Source: an uncultured Eubacterium sp. (GTDB taxonomy: Bacteria; Bacillota; Clostridia; Lachnospirales; Lachnospiraceae). From it: a stretch of 64,000 bases of DNA. The translations under genes were made by a program, and so were the position numbers. Of the stretch, positions 16,664 to 24,946 are shown piece after piece. Position 1 is the stretch's first letter. Every line of letters starts with the position of its first letter. The stretch spans positions 1 to 64,000 of the forward strand of contig URAI01000002.1 of assembly GCA_900545725.1 (NCBI GenBank). Reading direction: 5' to 3'. Below the pieces are notes generated by a model that was not told where the DNA came from, searched no databases, and saw only the letters and a list, made by a program, of their open reading frames with translations.

Positions 16664-16834
16664 ATGGCATATGTAATTAATGATGAATGCATCAATTGTG
16701 GTGCTTGTGCAGCAGGATGTCCTGTTGAAGCTATTTCAGAAGGAGCTTCTCATATGGAAATCAATGCTGACGTATGTGTAGATTGTGGCGCTTGTGCTGG
16801 TGTCTGTCCAGTTGGTGCTCCTAATCCACAGTAG
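16664..16834 (+). CDS. 2[4Fe-4S] ferredoxin
   Basis: A 56-residue clostridial-type ferredoxin with two CxxCxxCxxxCP motifs (CINCGACAAGCP and CVDCGACAGVCP), each pair of motifs supplying eight Cys for two clusters. It carries electrons for anaerobic enzymes such as pyruvate:ferredoxin oxidoreductase and hydrogenase. The start follows AAGGAGG at 16648-16654. It is monocistronic, with its own strong promoter and terminator. Confidence 0.97.
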   Translation: MAYVINDECINCGACAAGCPVEAISEGASHMEINADVCVDCGACAGVCPVGAPNPQ

Positions 16835-16869
16835 GATATAGCATTACATAATCTGTAATAAACAGATTC

Positions 16870-16906
16870 AATCCCCTGTATATCTTATGATATATAGGGG
16901 ATTTTT
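16870..16906 (+). terminator. Intrinsic terminator of the ferredoxin gene
   Basis: AATCCCCTGTATATC pairs with GATATATAGGGGATT, followed by a T-run. Strong hairpin 36 nt after the stop. Confidence 0.9.
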
Positions 16907-17005
16907 GTGTGTTAATAATTGTAATATAAATCTATATATTGTAATTATGAATAAAAAATAATTATCAGTCATATAGTTAAACAAAACTATGTAATTAAGG
17001 TAATT

Positions 17006-17761
17006 ATGAATAATACAACTTTAAAAATTATTATGTCAATACTTCTTATAATATGCGTATATCTCTCGGTATATGTATGCCTTCCAGGAAAAAGCAGCCG
17101 GGAAACATGGTTATTATCAGAGGACGAAATATATCCTGCTAAAGACAATGATGATGAGCAGAATATGGTAATAGATATGTCTGATAAGAAAGTGGTTATT
17201 GACAGTGGACATGGGGGAATAGACCCGGGTAAAAAAAGTACAGATGGAATACTTGAAAAGGATGTAAATCTGGCAATAGCATTTAAACTTAAAAAAAAGC
17301 TTGAAGAGGCTCAAATAAGTGTTACAATGACTAGGAGCGATGAAAATGGATTATATGAGGAATCAGACAGTAATAAAAAGATAGCTGATATGAAGAAGAG
17401 ATGCAGTATAATAGAGGACAGTAATGCTGATATTGTAGTAAGTATCCATCAGAACAGCTTTCAGAACAGCTCGGTTAAGGGTGCGCAGGTGTTTTATTAT
17501 AAATATTCTGCGGATGGAAAGAAGCTTGCAGAGTGTATACAGGATACATTTAAGAAATATGCAGATGGAAATAATAAAAGACAGGCAAAATCAGATTCCA
17601 CCTATTATATGCTTATACACACAAAGATACCGGCTGTTATTGCAGAGTGTGGGTTTTTATCTAATCCGGAGGAAGCTCAGCTTCTGATATCGGATGAATA
17701 TCAGGAAAAGGTTGCATTGTCATTGTATAATGGGATTATAGATTATTTTATGAAGCAGTAG
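17006..17761 (+). CDS. N-acetylmuramoyl-L-alanine amidase (Amidase_3 family)
   Basis: 251 residues. An N-terminal signal anchor (about residues 7-27) is followed by a short linker and the Amidase_3 catalytic domain. The zinc ligands lie in DSGHGGIDPG (His), LEKDVNLAIA (Glu) and VSIHQNS (His), and the catalytic Glu in AVIAECGFLSNPEE. It cleaves the bond between muramic acid and the stem peptide outside the cell. The family is often called CwlD-like in Clostridia. The RBS is weak. A single gene, possibly leading into sua5. Confidence 0.93.
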   Translation: MNNTTLKIIMSILLIICVYLSVYVCLPGKSSRETWLLSEDEIYPAKDNDDEQNMVIDMSDKKVVIDSGHGGIDPGKKSTDGILEKDVNLAIAFKLKKKLEEAQISVTMTRSDENGLYEESDSNKKIADMKKRCSIIEDSNADIVVSIHQNSFQNSSVKGAQVFYYKYSADGKKLAECIQDTFKKYADGNNKRQAKSDSTYYMLIHTKIPAVIAECGFLSNPEEAQLLISDEYQEKVALSLYNGIIDYFMKQ

Positions 17762-17853
17762 GATTCGCAATTAAGTCTTAAAATTGCTTCTGACGGCAGA
17801 TGGTGTCCGTTTGGTTATTTTGTACGGACATCAATAGGAAATGGAGATTGAAA

Positions 17854-18942
17854 ATGGAAACGATAATAGCTAAGATTAAACATAAGGATGATGCTGCAGC
17901 TTTAGAGGCAGCACAGATAGAAGCTGATAATCAGAAAATATATGATAAGGCAGGTAAGATATTAAGAGATGGAGGTCTTGTGGCATTTCCTACAGAGACT
18001 GTATACGGACTTGGCGCAGATGCACTTGATTCAAAAGCATCTGCTAAGATATATGCGGCAAAGGGAAGACCATCAGATAATCCACTTATAGTTCATATTG
18101 CGGATATACAGGCATTATATAAGCTTTCAACAGAAGTCAATGATAATGCATTAAGGCTTGCTGGCAAGTTCTGGCCGGGACCTCTTACAATGATATTGAA
18201 AAAATCGGACATCGTTCCTGAAACAATAACAGGAGGACTGGGAACGGTTGCTATAAGAATGCCAAGTCATCCGGTGGCAGCAAAGCTTATAAAAGATTCG
18301 GGCGTGTATATAGCTGCTCCAAGTGCAAATACATCGGGTAAACCAAGTCCTACAAAAGCAGAGCATGTAATAAGTGACATGAATGGACGTATTGATATGA
18401 TTATTGAGGATGATACGGTGGATATAGGTGTTGAATCAACGATAGTTGACCTTAGTGAAAAGATACCTACAATACTTCGTCCGGGTTATATAACTAAGAG
18501 CATGCTTGAAGAGGTGTTAGGAGAGGTCAGGATAGATCCTGCAATTATGGGAAGTGTTAAAGAGGGCGTAGTACCTAAGGCTCCGGGCATGAAATACAAA
18601 CATTATGCACCGGATGCAGATCTTGCAATAGTTGAGGGAGCAACAGAAGCTGTAATACAAAAGATTAACGAGCTTACAAGACAGAAAGAAAGTGATGGAT
18701 ATAAGGTTGGCATTATGACGACAATGGAGGATAGTTCCCTGTATACAGGCGGAATTGTAAAGGTTGTAGGAAGCAAAAATGATGAGAAGACTGTTGCACA
18801 TAACCTATATGCAGCTTTAAGGGATTTTGACAAGCTTGGCGTACAGTATATATATTCAGAGAGCTTTTCTACTAATGATGTTGGACAGGCTGTAATGAAC
18901 AGGCTTATTAAGGCAGCAGGACATACTATAATTAATGTATAA
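17854..18942 (+). CDS. ywlC: L-threonylcarbamoyladenylate synthase (Sua5/YrdC/YwlC)
   Basis: A 362-residue enzyme making threonylcarbamoyl-AMP for the t6A37 tRNA modification. The YrdC domain has FPTETVYGLGADA, AAKGRPSDNPL, MPSHPVAAKLI and SANTSGKPSPT. It is followed by a C-terminal Sua5 domain (~260-362), so it is the long form. The start at 17854 is chosen because ATGGAG (17841-17846) is correctly spaced; the longest frame has a GTG at 17800 without an RBS. It is likely co-transcribed with the phosphatase gene next to it, as ywlC and ywlE are in Bacillus. Confidence 0.95.
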   Translation: METIIAKIKHKDDAAALEAAQIEADNQKIYDKAGKILRDGGLVAFPTETVYGLGADALDSKASAKIYAAKGRPSDNPLIVHIADIQALYKLSTEVNDNALRLAGKFWPGPLTMILKKSDIVPETITGGLGTVAIRMPSHPVAAKLIKDSGVYIAAPSANTSGKPSPTKAEHVISDMNGRIDMIIEDDTVDIGVESTIVDLSEKIPTILRPGYITKSMLEEVLGEVRIDPAIMGSVKEGVVPKAPGMKYKHYAPDADLAIVEGATEAVIQKINELTRQKESDGYKVGIMTTMEDSSLYTGGIVKVVGSKNDEKTVAHNLYAALRDFDKLGVQYIYSESFSTNDVGQAVMNRLIKAAGHTIINV

Positions 18943-19025
18943 ATATATAGAATTTAAGGTTGAGATTATAACATGCTATAATTGATGTATAGATATATGC
19001 ATAGATATACGGAATGGAGACTTGA

Positions 19026-19499
19026 ATGAATACCATTAATAAAATAATATTTGTATGTAATGGAAATACCTGCCGAAGCCCTATGGCAGCTACAATCATG
19101 GGCACATTTTTACAGGATACGGATATACTTGTGCAGTCAAGAGGAATGGTAGTGCTTTTTCCTGAACCATATAATCCTAAAGCGGTTGCTGTGGCTTCAA
19201 GACATGGCATGATTATGGGAAGTGACAGTACAATGCAGATACAAAATGATGATTTTGATAATAATACTCTCGTGCTGGTTATGGATAATTCGATGAAGCA
19301 GAAGATATATAATAAATATGACCGTGCCATTAATGTATACACGCTTGCAGAATATGCAGGAGATACAGAGGCAGATGTTTCTGATCCTTATGGCAAGGGG
19401 CTGGAAGAATATAACCATTGTTTTGAGCAATTATATGTATTGATTGAAAAGGCTGCCCGTAATATAATGGGTAAAGAAAGTATGGATACAGAGAATTGA
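19026..19499 (+). CDS. Low-molecular-weight protein-tyrosine/arginine phosphatase family (YwlE-like)
   Basis: 157 residues. The phosphate-binding loop CNGNTCRSPMA is C-x5-R-S, and the acid motif DVSDPYGKGLEEY carries the general-acid Asp near the C-terminus. The neighbour order sua5-phosphatase-rpiB matches the Bacillus ywlC-ywlE-ywlF region, where YwlE is a protein-arginine phosphatase. Thr after the N in the loop favours arginine phosphatase activity, but substrate choice is not proven by sequence alone. Confidence 0.88.
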   Translation: MNTINKIIFVCNGNTCRSPMAATIMGTFLQDTDILVQSRGMVVLFPEPYNPKAVAVASRHGMIMGSDSTMQIQNDDFDNNTLVLVMDNSMKQKIYNKYDRAINVYTLAEYAGDTEADVSDPYGKGLEEYNHCFEQLYVLIEKAARNIMGKESMDTEN

Positions 19500-19522
19500 T
19501 TAAGTATGTATCTATATTGTTA

Positions 19523-19542
19523 TATATCTCAGTCTGGGATGC
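19523..19542 (+). repeat. 20-bp motif shared with the gdpP leader
   Basis: TATATCTCAGTCTGGGATGC differs at one base from 8287-8306 (TATATCTCAGTCTGAGATGC). The core TCTCA-gtc-TGRGA can form a small hairpin or an operator half-site pair. It lies between the phosphatase gene and rpiB. Confidence 0.6.
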
Positions 19543-19587
19543 AATAGTAATTAATAAACAGCCTGCAAAGGCAGAAATGAGGATGAA

Positions 19588-20016
19588 ATGATAGCAATAG
19601 GTTGCGACCATGGTGCACTTAATTTAAAGAATCAGTTAATAGAGCATCTGAAAAAAAGAGGAATAGAATGTAAGGATACAGGCTGTTATACTAATGAGTC
19701 CTGCGATTATCCTGTATATGCAAAAAAGGTTACAGCTCTTGTAACAGGCGGTGAATGCGAACTTGGAATACTTCTTTGTGGTACAGGTATAGGAATGAGT
19801 ATTGCAGCCAACAAGGTTAAAGGAATAAGAGCAGCATTATGCAGTGACTGCTTTAGTGCAGAGGCAACAAGACAGCATAACGATGCTAATGTACTATGCC
19901 TTGGGGCAAGAGTTATAGGACCTGAACTTGCATTCAGAATAGCTGATACATTTATAGATGCAGAATTTTCAGGCGATGAAAGACATAAGAGAAGAATAAG
20001 CATGCTTGAAGATTAG
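19588..20016 (+). CDS. rpiB: Ribose-5-phosphate isomerase B
   Basis: 142 residues interconverting ribose-5-phosphate and ribulose-5-phosphate in the pentose phosphate pathway. The motifs are IGCDHGALNLKNQL, YPVYAKKVTALV, GILLCGTGIGMSIAANKVKGIRAA (catalytic Cys in LCGTG, in parts) and HNDANVLCLGARVIG. The length is usual. The RBS is GAGG. It follows the phosphatase gene, as in other Firmicutes. Confidence 0.96.
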   Translation: MIAIGCDHGALNLKNQLIEHLKKRGIECKDTGCYTNESCDYPVYAKKVTALVTGGECELGILLCGTGIGMSIAANKVKGIRAALCSDCFSAEATRQHNDANVLCLGARVIGPELAFRIADTFIDAEFSGDERHKRRISMLED

Positions 20017-20109
20017 ATTATTTATAAAACTTAAGGCTTAATATAAAAATATAATGAAAGGAAGCGTTATCATTTTTAGAATAATAAATGATAACAGGGC
20101 ACAGATAAT

Positions 20110-20175
20110 ATGGCGGAGACAGTTATAATGGCTCAACCATTGATTAAGGATACCTTTGGCAGCGGTAAAATATGA
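20110..20175 (+). CDS. Possible 21-codon upstream ORF coupled to the dCMP deaminase
   Basis: ATG 20110 to TGA 20173-20175 encodes MAETVIMAQPLIKDTFGSGKI. Its stop overlaps the deaminase start as ATGA. A hairpin GTTATCATTT/AAATGATAAC (20066-20095) lies upstream. There is no strong RBS. The deaminase itself also lacks a clear RBS, so coupling would make sense. It may be chance. Confidence 0.3.
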   Translation: MAETVIMAQPLIKDTFGSGKI

Positions 20176-20657
20176 GTAATAAAAGAACTGATTATATTTC
20201 ATGGGATGAATATTTTATGGGAGTGGCAAAGCTTTCGGCATTAAGATCAAAAGACCCGAATACACAGGTTGGAGCATGTATTGTAAGTGAAGATAATAAG
20301 ATACTGTCTATGGGATATAACGGACTTCCAATAGGCTGTTCAGATGATGAATTTCCATGGAACAGGGAGGGAGATCCGCTCGATAATAAATATATGTATA
20401 CGGCTCACAGCGAGCTTAATGCAATACTTAATTACAGGGGTGGAAGTCTTGATAATGCCAAGATGTATGTTACATTATTTCCATGTAATGAATGTGCAAA
20501 GGCTATAATACAGGCAGGAATTAAGACCCTTGTATATGACAGTGATAAATATGCTGATACAGCTTCTGTAATAGCATCAAAAAGAATGCTGAATGCAGCA
20601 GGAGTAAGATATTATAAGTATGATTCTACAGGACGCAGTATTAGTATAGATTTGTAA
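20172..20657 (+). CDS. Deoxycytidylate (dCMP) deaminase family protein (ComEB-like)
   Basis: 161 residues of the zinc cytidine-deaminase superfamily. HSELNAIL is the catalytic HAE-type motif (His ligand plus proton-shuttling Glu), and PCNECAKAI supplies two zinc-binding Cys. Upstream DPNTQVGACIV and NGLPIGCSDDEFPW are typical of dCMP deaminases. It converts dCMP to dUMP for dTMP synthesis. ComEB proteins in Firmicutes belong to this family. It ends just before a strong long-hairpin terminator. Confidence 0.93.
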   Translation: MSNKRTDYISWDEYFMGVAKLSALRSKDPNTQVGACIVSEDNKILSMGYNGLPIGCSDDEFPWNREGDPLDNKYMYTAHSELNAILNYRGGSLDNAKMYVTLFPCNECAKAIIQAGIKTLVYDSDKYADTASVIASKRMLNAAGVRYYKYDSTGRSISIDL

Positions 20658-20686
20658 AATATGGATATAGCGTAGTTTCTAAACCG

Positions 20687-20788
20687 CAGGACTGATACGC
20701 AGAGAAAATATAAAGAATACAGAAAGTTATATAAACCAAATCTGTATTTACATATATTGCCGTTGCGTTAAAGTCCTGTATTTTTTTA
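20687..20788 (+). terminator. Long-stem terminator after the dCMP deaminase gene
   Basis: CAGGACT-gat-ACGCA (20687-20701) pairs with TGCGT-taa-AGTCCTG (20764-20778). Inside is a second stem AATACAG/CTGTATT. A run of T follows. The remaining sequence to 21001 is AT-rich, with no gene recognised. Confidence 0.8.
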
Positions 20789-21001
20789 TGCAGCGGATGA
20801 TTAAACGTTTAAATGACGGACTGTTATAATTATATTATAGTTTATGTTTTATGGCTGGCAGGCAGATTGGAAAATGCAGTAATACGGATATTTATAAATT
20901 GCTTTTTAGGCAATAAATTGGTATAATTTTCTATTATAAATTAGTGCCTGCTAAGCGTGTAACAGATGTTGGCACAGACTAATATTTATGGAGGGAAGCA
21001 T

Positions 21002-21478
21002 ATGGCAACTCTGTTCAGAAAAAGGTTAATTCCCGATGAATGTATTAATCTTAAGGATGATATAATAATTCATAGGGACGATAAAAAGATAATTACAAGC
21101 TGGAAGACCATTCATCCTAAGAAAGAATTTTCCCATGGCTGTTCTTATTATTGCCTTGATAAGGGCTGGAAAATAAGCAGGTTCTATAAGGAGGATAATT
21201 CACTTGCGTATGTTTATTGTGACATTATTGACACAGATTATAATGTACGGGAGGATAGGTATGTATTTACAGACCTGCTGGCAGATGTGATAATCGATAA
21301 TACAGGATTTGTAAGGGTGGTTGATTTAGATGAGCTTGCGGATGCCTGTAATAAGAATATTATTTCCAAAGACATGCTTGAGGCAGCATTGTACAGGCTC
21401 AATGAGCTGCTTACTGCAATATATAGTGATACGTTTGGGCAGTATCTTGATATTTTATCAGAATATGAGAAAAATTAA
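21002..21478 (+). CDS. DUF402 domain-containing protein
   Basis: 158 residues. The central region with ISRFYKEDNSLAYVYCDIIDTDYN, DLLADVIIDNTGFVRVVDLDEL and a C-terminal helix matches the DUF402/YgaC-NtdP fold, several members of which are nucleoside phosphatases or RNA-associated. The start at 21002 follows ATGGAGGG (20988-20995); a longer frame starts at 20966 without an RBS. It is monocistronic. The substrate is unknown. Confidence 0.85.
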   Translation: MATLFRKRLIPDECINLKDDIIIHRDDKKIITSWKTIHPKKEFSHGCSYYCLDKGWKISRFYKEDNSLAYVYCDIIDTDYNVREDRYVFTDLLADVIIDNTGFVRVVDLDELADACNKNIISKDMLEAALYRLNELLTAIYSDTFGQYLDILSEYEKN

Positions 21479-21751
21479 TATAGACTCATTTTCTTTTGAT
21501 GGCATTTTTTGTAAACAGGATAGAAAAATCAGTATACATACTTACGCTGATGTTTTAATTGATTTACTGACATGTTACGTTCTTTAATATTATATAGATA
21601 TTTACCGCATTAAATATTTGATAATAAATGAAGAATTGCCGATATAATTGTTAAAGAAAGCCAGTAAATATGTGGGTATATTTATAATAAGAAGAAACAC
21701 ATTTCCAGCAGAAAATTATTGAAAAAGATTATTAAAATTTTAACAAATTAA

Positions 21752-21780
21752 TGGACTTTATGAACATAAAATGTTATAGT
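21752..21780 (+). promoter_or_regulatory. Promoter of the ATP synthase operon
   Basis: TGGACT (21752-21757), 17 nt, TATAGT (21775-21780) preceded by TG (extended -10), 33 nt before atpZ. The 21479-21750 stretch holds no gene. Confidence 0.6.
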
Positions 21781-21813
21781 TAAAAGTGACGAAAGTATTG
21801 AAGGGATGAATGA

Positions 21814-22104
21814 ATGGGCAAAAATAGTTCACAATATCGTAATATAGTGCTTATATCACAGATAGGAATTAGTATTATGGTTCCAGTTTTTCTATGTCTT
21901 GCATTAGGTTTATGGCTTGATAAGAAATTCGGAACATGGTTTACAGTGCCATTGCTTATCATTGGTATAGCAGCGGGAGCCAGAAATGCATATGTTCTGG
22001 CGATGAATACGGTAAGAGCAGATGAACGCAGGCGTAAGAAAGAACAGGAAGACCATATTAATGAGATACTTAACAGAAAGACTAAAGATGATAATGAACA
22101 ATAA
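21814..22104 (+). CDS. atpZ: AtpZ/AtpI family ATP synthase-associated membrane protein
   Basis: 96 residues. Two TM helices (about 14-36 and 43-63) with the family sequence ALGLWLDKKFGTWFTVPLLI (in parts), then a charged helix. AtpZ/AtpI proteins assist c-ring assembly and may aid divalent cation supply. It is the first gene of a full atp operon. The RBS is modest. Confidence 0.85.
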   Translation: MGKNSSQYRNIVLISQIGISIMVPVFLCLALGLWLDKKFGTWFTVPLLIIGIAAGARNAYVLAMNTVRADERRRKKEQEDHINEILNRKTKDDNEQ

Positions 22105-22231
22105 CATGAGTATATATTAATTATATGTTTCAGTGATTGTATTTATGACAGGAGAATGTTTTTCATATATATTTGAATGTTCAGAGTAACAGCTATGTTA
22201 TACAGTATATAAGGGTATAGGTTTCAGATTT

Positions 22232-22630
22232 ATGTTAGAGAAGATTAAAGAGTTAAATGAGGCACTGCCTGAGGTATTGCTGGTTGATTTATTATATTTA
22301 GTTATCGGTGAGATTGTAATATTGGCATGTTTTTCCGATATATTATATGCCACGGGATTTCTTGCAGGTGTGTTATATTCTGTTTTTAGTTCATTTCAGA
22401 TGAGTTTTAAGATACGAAAAGTCGTTTATGGCAGGGCAGACGCAAGAAAGACTTATCTGCTTGGATATTTTATAAGACTGGCAGTTATGTTTATTTTGTT
22501 TGCCGCATTGTATATTTTCAATCTGGGCAATCTCGTATGTGCTTTGATTGGAATGTTTGCAATGAAAGTATCGGCTTATTTACAGCCGTTTACTCATAGG
22601 TTAACAGCCAAAATTAAAAAAGGAAGGTGA
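22232..22630 (+). CDS. atpI: ATP synthase subunit I
   Basis: 132 residues with four predicted TM helices, weakly conserved as usual for AtpI. Its position between atpZ and atpB supports the call. It is thought to help assemble the c-ring. The start ATG at 22232 has a weak RBS. It ends 4 nt before atpB. Confidence 0.8.
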   Translation: MLEKIKELNEALPEVLLVDLLYLVIGEIVILACFSDILYATGFLAGVLYSVFSSFQMSFKIRKVVYGRADARKTYLLGYFIRLAVMFILFAALYIFNLGNLVCALIGMFAMKVSAYLQPFTHRLTAKIKKGR

Positions 22631-22634
22631 AAAG

Positions 22635-23366
22635 GTGGGAAGCACAATGATGACATCAGTTGTCGCATGTGACAGCAGCTTTATGATTAAGTCGCTGTAT
22701 TCGTTCAGGATACCCGGAATCGATTATGATTTCTCGCTTAATACGACACATGTGGCTATGCTGCTTGTTTCTATCTTTATACTTGTCATGGCAATAATCG
22801 CCAGAGTCAAGTTAAACAAGGCAGAAGCAACAGACACTCCGGGACCATTTCTTAATGTAGTAGAACTCATTGTAGAGATGCTCGGAACAATGGTAGATGG
22901 CATTATGGGTAGGAATGCAAGCAGATTTGTTAATTATATTTCTACTTTATTCTTATTTATAATTATATCTAATATTTCTGGTCTTTTTGGACTCAGACCA
23001 CCTACCGCAGACTATGGCGTTACAGTTGCACTTGGTGTAATAACATTTATACTTGTGCAGTTTAATGGTATCAAGAAGAATGGTGTTAAGCATTTTACAG
23101 CACTGTTCCAGCCATTACCATTCTTATTCCCGATTAACTTAATTGGTGAATTTGCTGTACCGCTGTCTCTTTCATTACGTTTGTTTGGTAATGTTATGTC
23201 AGGAACAGTTCTTATGGGCTTGATATATGATCTGGTTAATCCTTATACATTAGGATATCCGGCATTATTACATGCTTATTTTGACTTGTTCTCAGGATGT
23301 ATTCAGGCATACGTATTCAGTATGTTGACAATGGTATATGTCAACGACAAGATTGCCGAAGATTAA
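22635..23366 (+). CDS. atpB: ATP synthase Fo subunit a
   Basis: 243 residues with five to six TM helices. The essential Arg lies in the penultimate helix motif PLSLSLRLFGNVMSG. It forms the ion half-channels next to the c-ring. The start is GTG at 22635 after AGGAAGGTG; ATG 22647 is an alternative with AAGGTGGG before it. Length and order fit the family. Confidence 0.95.
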   Translation: MGSTMMTSVVACDSSFMIKSLYSFRIPGIDYDFSLNTTHVAMLLVSIFILVMAIIARVKLNKAEATDTPGPFLNVVELIVEMLGTMVDGIMGRNASRFVNYISTLFLFIIISNISGLFGLRPPTADYGVTVALGVITFILVQFNGIKKNGVKHFTALFQPLPFLFPINLIGEFAVPLSLSLRLFGNVMSGTVLMGLIYDLVNPYTLGYPALLHAYFDLFSGCIQAYVFSMLTMVYVNDKIAED

Positions 23367-23471
23367 CCGGCACTTATGTATTGTTACCAATACATGTCCA
23401 GTCACAGGGTTGTATACAGTGGAATATCCATTGTTACAGCTGACAAAATTTATAAAATGGAGGATTGAAAC

Positions 23472-23729
23472 ATGAATATTAGTGGACAGGAATTTATTCA
23501 GGCTATGTCAGCAATTGGTGCTGGTATCGCAATGATCGCAGGTGTAGGTCCTGGTGTAGGACAGGGTATCGCAGCAGGACATGGTGCTGCCGCTGTTGGA
23601 CGTAATCCGGGAGCAAAGTCAGACATCACATCAACAATGTTACTTGGTCAGGCCGTAGCCGAGACAACAGGTCTTTATGGTTTTGCCGTAGCTATTATCT
23701 TAATGTTTGTTCAGCCATTTAAAGGCTAA
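23472..23729 (+). CDS. atpE: ATP synthase Fo subunit c
   Basis: 85 residues forming two TM helices and a polar loop (GRNPGAKSD). The ion-binding Glu is in VAETTGLYG of helix 2. Gln in GPGVGQG of helix 1 together with Glu-Thr and Tyr in helix 2 reproduces the ligand set of Na+-binding c-rings (Ilyobacter, Acetobacterium). I therefore predict Na+ coupling. RBS TGGAGG. A 105-nt gap separates it from atpB. Confidence 0.97.
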   Translation: MNISGQEFIQAMSAIGAGIAMIAGVGPGVGQGIAAGHGAAAVGRNPGAKSDITSTMLLGQAVAETTGLYGFAVAIILMFVQPFKG

Positions 23730-23806
23730 TTGACAAGATATTTTGTCAGTGAACGCTGATTTTGGTTTAATCAGATAGTTAAGCTGATAGGAAGGAGGCT
23801 AAAATC

Positions 23807-24361
23807 TTGAATTTAATAGGAAGTACATTTATTGCGCTGGCAGATGATGGACGATTATTTGGTCTTGATTATCAGCTTCTTCTGGATGCAGCAATTACTG
23901 CTTTTAACGTATTTGTTTTATTTATTCTGCTTTCTTACATTTTATTCAATCCAGTAAGAAATATGCTCAAGAAGAGACAGGATAAGATAACAAGTGACAG
24001 GGAAGGTGCTAAGGCGGATAAGGCTAAGGCGGCAGAACTTAAGCAGGAATACGAAGAAAAGCTTAAACAGGCTGATAAGGAAGCTGAGGCAATATTAAGT
24101 GAAGCTCGTAAGGTTGCCATGCATAATGAGCAGAAGATTGTCGATGAGGCAAAAGAAGAAGCTGCCAGAATTATTGCAAGAGCCAATACGGAAGCTGAGC
24201 TTGAAAAACAGAGAGTTGCCGATGAAGTTAAGCAGCAGATTATTGCAGTTGCTTCTGTTATGGCATCAAAACTCGTTGCAAAGTCAATTGATGATAAAGA
24301 AAATGATGCTCTTATAGAAGAGACATTAAATGAAATGGGTGAAAAGACATGGCTAAGCTAG
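23807..24361 (+). CDS. atpF: ATP synthase Fo subunit b
   Basis: 184 residues. One N-terminal TM helix (about 25-48) is followed by a long charged coiled coil (NMLKKRQDKITSDREGAKADKA in parts), which is the peripheral stalk. The start is TTG at 23807 after a strong GGAGG. It overlaps atpH by 13 nt. Confidence 0.95.
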   Translation: MNLIGSTFIALADDGRLFGLDYQLLLDAAITAFNVFVLFILLSYILFNPVRNMLKKRQDKITSDREGAKADKAKAAELKQEYEEKLKQADKEAEAILSEARKVAMHNEQKIVDEAKEEAARIIARANTEAELEKQRVADEVKQQIIAVASVMASKLVAKSIDDKENDALIEETLNEMGEKTWLS

Positions 24362-24897
24362 TTCAGACAACTTACGGTGATGCATTATTTGACCTTGCCG
24401 TAGAGGAATCAAGAGTCGATGCCTTATTTGATGAGGCAGAAGCTGTAATTAAGGCTTTTGATGACAATGACGAGCTTGGTAAATTTTTGAATCATCCTAA
24501 AATCAAAAAAGAAGAAAAAGAAGAGGTCATCAAGAACATTTTCGGTGAATTTGTTTCAAAGGATATGACCGGACTGCTTGTCATTATGGTGTCTAAAGAC
24601 AGACAGGCAAAGATTGTTGATACTCTTAAGTACTTTGAAGAGAAGGTAAAGGAATATAAAAAGATTGGTGTTGTAAGTGTATCAACAGCAAGACCTTTAT
24701 CTGATGAACAGAAGGAAAGAGTTGAAAGCAGACTGCGTGATACTACAGATTATGTAAGCTTTGAGATTACTTATAATGTTGATGAATCACTCATTGGCGG
24801 CATGGTAATAAGAATAGGTGACAGAGTAGTTGATAGCAGCATTAAGACAAAAATAGACGAGATTGCCAAGAATCTTAAAAAGATTCAGCTTGCATAG
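24349..24897 (+). CDS. atpH: ATP synthase F1 subunit delta
   Basis: 182 residues. It has an OSCP/delta N-terminal helical domain (YGDALFDLAVEESRVD) and the C-terminal signature IGGMVIRIGDRVVDSSIKTKI. It joins the b stalk to the alpha subunits. The gene overlaps atpF, indicating coupled translation. Confidence 0.95.
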   Translation: MAKLVQTTYGDALFDLAVEESRVDALFDEAEAVIKAFDDNDELGKFLNHPKIKKEEKEEVIKNIFGEFVSKDMTGLLVIMVSKDRQAKIVDTLKYFEEKVKEYKKIGVVSVSTARPLSDEQKERVESRLRDTTDYVSFEITYNVDESLIGGMVIRIGDRVVDSSIKTKIDEIAKNLKKIQLA

Positions 24898-24946
24898 GCA
24901 GGAGGTTTAATCTTGTACTTTATTAGAAAGAGGGTGCGTTAGTTCC

